A stretch of DNA of 18,058 nt from Piscirickettsiaceae bacterium (GTDB taxonomy: Bacteria > Pseudomonadota > Gammaproteobacteria > Nitrosococcales > Methylophagaceae), in assembly GCA_030627065.1 (NCBI GenBank), contig DAOUSV010000013.1, forward strand, positions 1 to 18,058. Reading direction: 5' to 3'. Below the pieces are notes generated by a model. It saw only the letters and a program-made list of their open reading frames with translations. It ran no database searches and was not told the DNA's origin. How positions within the stretch are numbered: the stretch's first letter is position 1; the number at the start of each line of letters is the position of its first letter. Both the position numbers and the translations under genes were made by a program. Positions 14,450-18,058 of this stretch are shown piece after piece.

Positions 14450-17400
14450 GTGACCACATCAAGCCACGATATTAAACATCTATTACAACAACGCATTCTT
14501 ATTTTAGATGGTGCGATGGGAACGATGATTCAAAGCTACCAGCTTGAAGAAATGGATTATCGTGGTGAACGATTTGCTAATCATTCCTGTGATGTCAAAG
14601 GTAATAATGATCTTTTATCATTAACTCAGCCTAAAATCATCGGCGATATTCATCGCGCTTATTTTGAAGCCGGTGCAGATATTGTTGAAACCAACACCTT
14701 TAACGGTACATCAATTGCGATGGCTGATTATGAGATGGAGGAACTGGTTTATGAGTTAAATAAGGTTTCTGCTCAATTAGCACGCGATGCGGCAGATGAA
14801 TTTACCGCTAAAGATCCTGCTAAGCCACGTTTTGTTGCTGGTGTATTGGGCCCAACAAACCGTACCGCAAGTATGTCACCGGATGTGAATAATCCGGGCT
14901 TTCGTAATATTAGTTACGATGAATTGGTCGAGTCTTACCTTGTAGCTATTGCCGGTTTAGTTGATGGCGGATCAGATTTATTATTGGTTGAAACAGTGTT
15001 TGATACTTTGAATGCTAAAGCGGCTTTATTCGCTATTGAAAGCTATTTTGACCAGCATGATATTCGCTTGCCGATTATGATTTCCGGCACCATTACCGAT
15101 GCCAGTGGTCGTACCTTATCAGGGCAAACTTCCGAAGCATTTTGGAATTCACTGTCACATTCACAACCAATTAGTATCGGTTTGAACTGTGCATTGGGCG
15201 CTGAACAATTACGCCAATATATTGAATCATTATCAGGCTATGTGACGTGTAATATCAGCGCTCACGCCAATGCAGGTTTGCCGAATGAGTTCGGTGAATA
15301 TGATGAATCACCAGAGGTGATGGCGGCTCAAATGAAAGAGTGGGCAACATCAGGATTCTTAAATATTGTCGGCGGTTGTTGTGGTACATCGCCAGCACAT
15401 ATTAAAGCGATTGCTGAGGCGGTTGAAGGTATTGCTCCACGCGTGCCCGTTGAGAATAAACATCATTGTCGTTTGAGTGGTTTAGAGCCTTTCACCATTA
15501 CGCCAGAAAGTTTATATGTCAATGTGGGTGAACGTACCAATGTGACGGGTTCAGCACGTTTTGCTCGTTTAATTAAAGAAGAAAACTATGACGAAGCCTT
15601 AAGTGTCGCTCGTCAGCAAGTAGAAAGTGGCGCGCCAATCATCGATATAAATATGGATGAAGGCATGTTGGACTCGAAAGAGTGCATGGTAACCTTTCTA
15701 AACTTGATTGCTTCTGAGCCAGATATTAGCCGCGTGCCGATCATGATCGATTCCTCCAAATGGGAAGTGATCGAAGCAGGGCTGAAGTGTATTCAAGGTA
15801 AAGGCATTGTTAACTCGATCAGCATGAAAGAGGGCGAAGCCAAATTCATTGAGCAAGCCAAATTAGTGCGCCGTTATGGTGCGGCAGTGATCGTGATGGC
15901 ATTTGATGAAAAAGGTCAGGCGGATACTCGACAACGTAAGCGTGAGATTTGTACCCGTTCTTATGAATTATTGACCGAAGTGGTGGGCTTTCCACCTGAA
16001 GATATTATCTTCGATCCCAATATCTTTGCTGTGGCGACGGGGATTGATGAGCATAATAACTATGCCGTTGATTTCATTGAAGCGGTACGCGATATCAAAC
16101 AAGCCTTGCCGCATGCTTTGATCAGTGGTGGCGTGAGTAATGTTTCATTCTCATTCCGCGGTAATAATCCTTTGCGTGAAGCGATTCATGCAGTGTTTTT
16201 ATACCATGCGATTCAAGCAGGTATGGATATGGGGATTGTTAATGCTGGTCAATTAGCCATCTATGATGATTTGTCAGACGAGTTACGGGATAGTGTTGAA
16301 GATGTCATTCTTAATCGCCGTGATAATGCCACTGAACGCTTATTAGATATTGCTGAAAAATATCGTGGTGATGGCAAAAAAGTTGATGTTAAGGAAGACT
16401 TGGAATGGCGTTCATGGAAAGTTGAAAAGCGTCTGGAACATGCTTTAGTTAAAGGTATTACCGACTTTATCGACGAGGATACTGAATTATGTCGCCAAAA
16501 TGCAGAGCGTCCAATCCATGTGATTGAAGGTGCATTGATGGATGGCATGAATGTCGTTGGTGACTTATTCGGTGCTGGTAAGATGTTTTTGCCCCAAGTG
16601 GTTAAATCTGCTCGTGTAATGAAAAAAGCGGTTGCCTATTTGATGCCCTTTATTGAAGATGGAAAAGAAGAGGGTGATGAAAGCACGAATAACGGCAAGA
16701 TATTAATGGCCACCGTAAAAGGTGATGTACATGATATCGGTAAAAACATTGTTGGCGTGGTGTTGCAGTGTAATAACTTTGAAATCATTGATATGGGCGT
16801 GATGGTATCTTGTGCCGATATTCTGACTAAGGCGAAAGAAGAGAATGTTGATATTATTGGACTATCAGGGCTGATCACACCGTCATTAGATGAAATGGTA
16901 CATGTTGCTAAAGAAATGGAACGTCTGGGTTTTGATATCCCATTAATGATTGGTGGTGCAACCACATCACTGATTCATACCGCAGTGAAAATTGAGCATC
17001 ATTATCATGGTTGTACGATATATGTAAAAGATGCATCACGTGCCGTAGGTGTGGCACAAAGCTTATTAAGTAATGACTTGCGTGATGATTTTGTGGCAAA
17101 AGTGAAAGATGATTATGTTAAGAAACGCGCCAGTCATAAAGGACGTAAGAGTACTCGCCGCCAATTGAATATCAGCGATGCACGCGCTAATAAAACAAAG
17201 ATAGATTGGCCTGCTTATGCACCGACTATTCCAGCCAAATTAGGCGTACAAGTATTTGATGATTATCCATTGGAAGACTTGGTAGAGCGTATTGATTGGA
17301 CACCATTTTTCCAAGCATGGGAATTAGCAGGCAAATATCCACGAATTTTAGAAGATGAAATTGTCGGAGAACATGCCACTCATTTATTTAATGATGCCAA

Positions 17401-18058
17401 AGCCATGTTGATGAAGATTGTTGATGAAAAATGGTTAACAGCACGGGCTGTAATGGGTTTGTTCCCTGCCAATAATATTAATGATGACGATATTGAAGTC
17501 TATGTTGATGATACTCGTAGCGAAGTGCGTATGACCTTGCATAGCTTGCGTCAACAAACAGAAAAACCACCGGGCAGGCCTAATGCAGCACTAGCTGATT
17601 TTATTGCACCGAAAGATAGTGGGCTTAAGGATTATATCGGTGGCTTTGCCGTGACTGCGGGTATTGGTATTGATGAGCATGTCGAACGTTTTGAAGATGA
17701 TCATGATGATTACCAAAGTATTATGATTAAGGCGCTGGCTGATCGTTTGGCAGAAGCCTTTGCTGAGCGTATGCATGAATTAGTACGGACTGATTTATGG
17801 GGATATGTAGATACAGAAACTTGGGATAATGAAGACCTGATCAAAGAAAAGTATCAAGGTATTCGTCCTGCTCCTGGTTATCCTGCTTGTCCCGACCACA
17901 CCGAAAAAGCCTTATTATGGGAACTGTTAGAGCCTGAGAAAAATGTAGGCATCACCATTACAGAAAGCTTTGCCATGTTACCAACCGCGGCAGTGAGTGG
18001 TTTCTATTTCGCTCATCCAGAATCACGTTATTTCGGCTTGGGTAAAATAGATAAAGAC
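14450..18058 (+). CDS. metH: Cobalamin-dependent methionine synthase MetH (3' end cut by window)
   Basis: MetH transfers a methyl group from methyltetrahydrofolate to homocysteine through cobalamin. The frame is open for 1203 codons to the window edge; E. coli MetH has 1227 residues, so only a short tail is missing. Homocysteine domain: starts at DGAMGTMIQSY, with zinc ligands C247 (GLNCALG) and C310/C311 (GGCCGTSP). Folate domain: VNVGERTNVTGSARF onward. Cobalamin domain: lower ligand H761 in GDVHDIGKNIVG. Reactivation domain: R1139-PAPGYPACPDHTEK and ESFAMLPTAAVSG, which bind SAM. The start is GTG at 14450, with AGGA at 14437-14440 spaced 9 bases; it matches the family N-terminus. It is divergent from the PIN-PhoH gene. 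All key residues seen are intact. Confidence 0.97.
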   Translation, partial: MTTSSHDIKHLLQQRILILDGAMGTMIQSYQLEEMDYRGERFANHSCDVKGNNDLLSLTQPKIIGDIHRAYFEAGADIVETNTFNGTSIAMADYEMEELVYELNKVSAQLARDAADEFTAKDPAKPRFVAGVLGPTNRTASMSPDVNNPGFRNISYDELVESYLVAIAGLVDGGSDLLLVETVFDTLNAKAALFAIESYFDQHDIRLPIMISGTITDASGRTLSGQTSEAFWNSLSHSQPISIGLNCALGAEQLRQYIESLSGYVTCNISAHANAGLPNEFGEYDESPEVMAAQMKEWATSGFLNIVGGCCGTSPAHIKAIAEAVEGIAPRVPVENKHHCRLSGLEPFTITPESLYVNVGERTNVTGSARFARLIKEENYDEALSVARQQVESGAPIIDINMDEGMLDSKECMVTFLNLIASEPDISRVPIMIDSSKWEVIEAGLKCIQGKGIVNSISMKEGEAKFIEQAKLVRRYGAAVIVMAFDEKGQADTRQRKREICTRSYELLTEVVGFPPEDIIFDPNIFAVATGIDEHNNYAVDFIEAVRDIKQALPHALISGGVSNVSFSFRGNNPLREAIHAVFLYHAIQAGMDMGIVNAGQLAIYDDLSDELRDSVEDVILNRRDNATERLLDIAEKYRGDGKKVDVKEDLEWRSWKVEKRLEHALVKGITDFIDEDTELCRQNAERPIHVIEGALMDGMNVVGDLFGAGKMFLPQVVKSARVMKKAVAYLMPFIEDGKEEGDESTNNGKILMATVKGDVHDIGKNIVGVVLQCNNFEIIDMGVMVSCADILTKAKEENVDIIGLSGLITPSLDEMVHVAKEMERLGFDIPLMIGGATTSLIHTAVKIEHHYHGCTIYVKDASRAVGVAQSLLSNDLRDDFVAKVKDDYVKKRASHKGRKSTRRQLNISDARANKTKIDWPAYAPTIPAKLGVQVFDDYPLEDLVERIDWTPFFQAWELAGKYPRILEDEIVGEHATHLFNDAKAMLMKIVDEKWLTARAVMGLFPANNINDDDIEVYVDDTRSEVRMTLHSLRQQTEKPPGRPNAALADFIAPKDSGLKDYIGGFAVTAGIGIDEHVERFEDDHDDYQSIMIKALADRLAEAFAERMHELVRTDLWGYVDTETWDNEDLIKEKYQGIRPAPGYPACPDHTEKALLWELLEPEKNVGITITESFAMLPTAAVSGFYFAHPESRYFGLGKIDKD

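Noticed and set aside
16261..17099. Minus-strand open frames inside metH
   Set aside because: They lie antisense to well-conserved MetH folate and cobalamin domains and show no recognisable domain of their own.
1..18058. CRISPR array, tRNA or rRNA genes, prophage or defence island
   Set aside because: No regularly spaced repeats, no tRNA-like or rRNA sequence, and no phage or defence proteins were recognised; apart from the IS, every gene is a familiar chromosomal type or a conserved hypothetical.

Overview
The window looks like a stretch of chromosome from a low-GC, probably aquatic gammaproteobacterium. The support for this is the comF / bioB-F-H-C-D neighbourhood known from gammaproteobacteria, a full-length cobalamin-dependent MetH, a DUF484-like GGDEF protein and AT-rich codon use. 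A Methylophaga- or Cycloclasticus-like (Piscirickettsiaceae) source would fit, but that is inference and was not tested by any search. Most of the window is core metabolism and housekeeping. I did not find a clearly new multi-gene system.

Region 1 (1-362, minus): the upstream end of an IS3-family insertion sequence. It has an intact orfA, the first codons of orfB, and a textbook -1 frameshift signal (A_AAA_AAG plus a perfect 8-bp hairpin). The rest of the element lies outside the window. Positions 363-519 are AT-rich and hold no gene I can support.

Region 2 (520-3358, minus): a tight four-gene set read as comF, diguanylate cyclase, small K+-channel-like protein, then a conserved coiled-coil/membrane protein with a CxxC...CxxxH motif. 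Gaps are 2 to 19 bases.

Region 3 (3396-7869, plus): the biotin operon bioB-bioF-bioH-bioC-bioD. Its genes overlap or nearly touch and it starts 37 bases from comF, which runs the other way. BioC and BioH make pimeloyl-ACP, and BioF, BioD and BioB act in the later steps. BioA, needed between BioF and BioD, is not in the window.

Region 4 (7937-12228, plus): a periplasmic adaptor and an RND inner-membrane pump overlapping by 4 bases, with no outer-membrane factor nearby.

Region 5 (12232-14298, minus): a PilZ-like protein split by a predicted coiled coil, and a PIN-PhoH ATPase. The PilZ gene converges on the pump gene with a 3-base gap.

Region 6 (14450-18058, plus): metH, starting at GTG and cut off by the window edge shortly before its expected end. 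It is divergent from phoH across about 150 bases that carry a consensus extended -10 promoter and an exact 11-base direct repeat.

A diguanylate cyclase (c-di-GMP synthesis) and a PilZ-like protein (the c-di-GMP receptor fold) both occur here, but about 10 kb apart and in separate transcription units.
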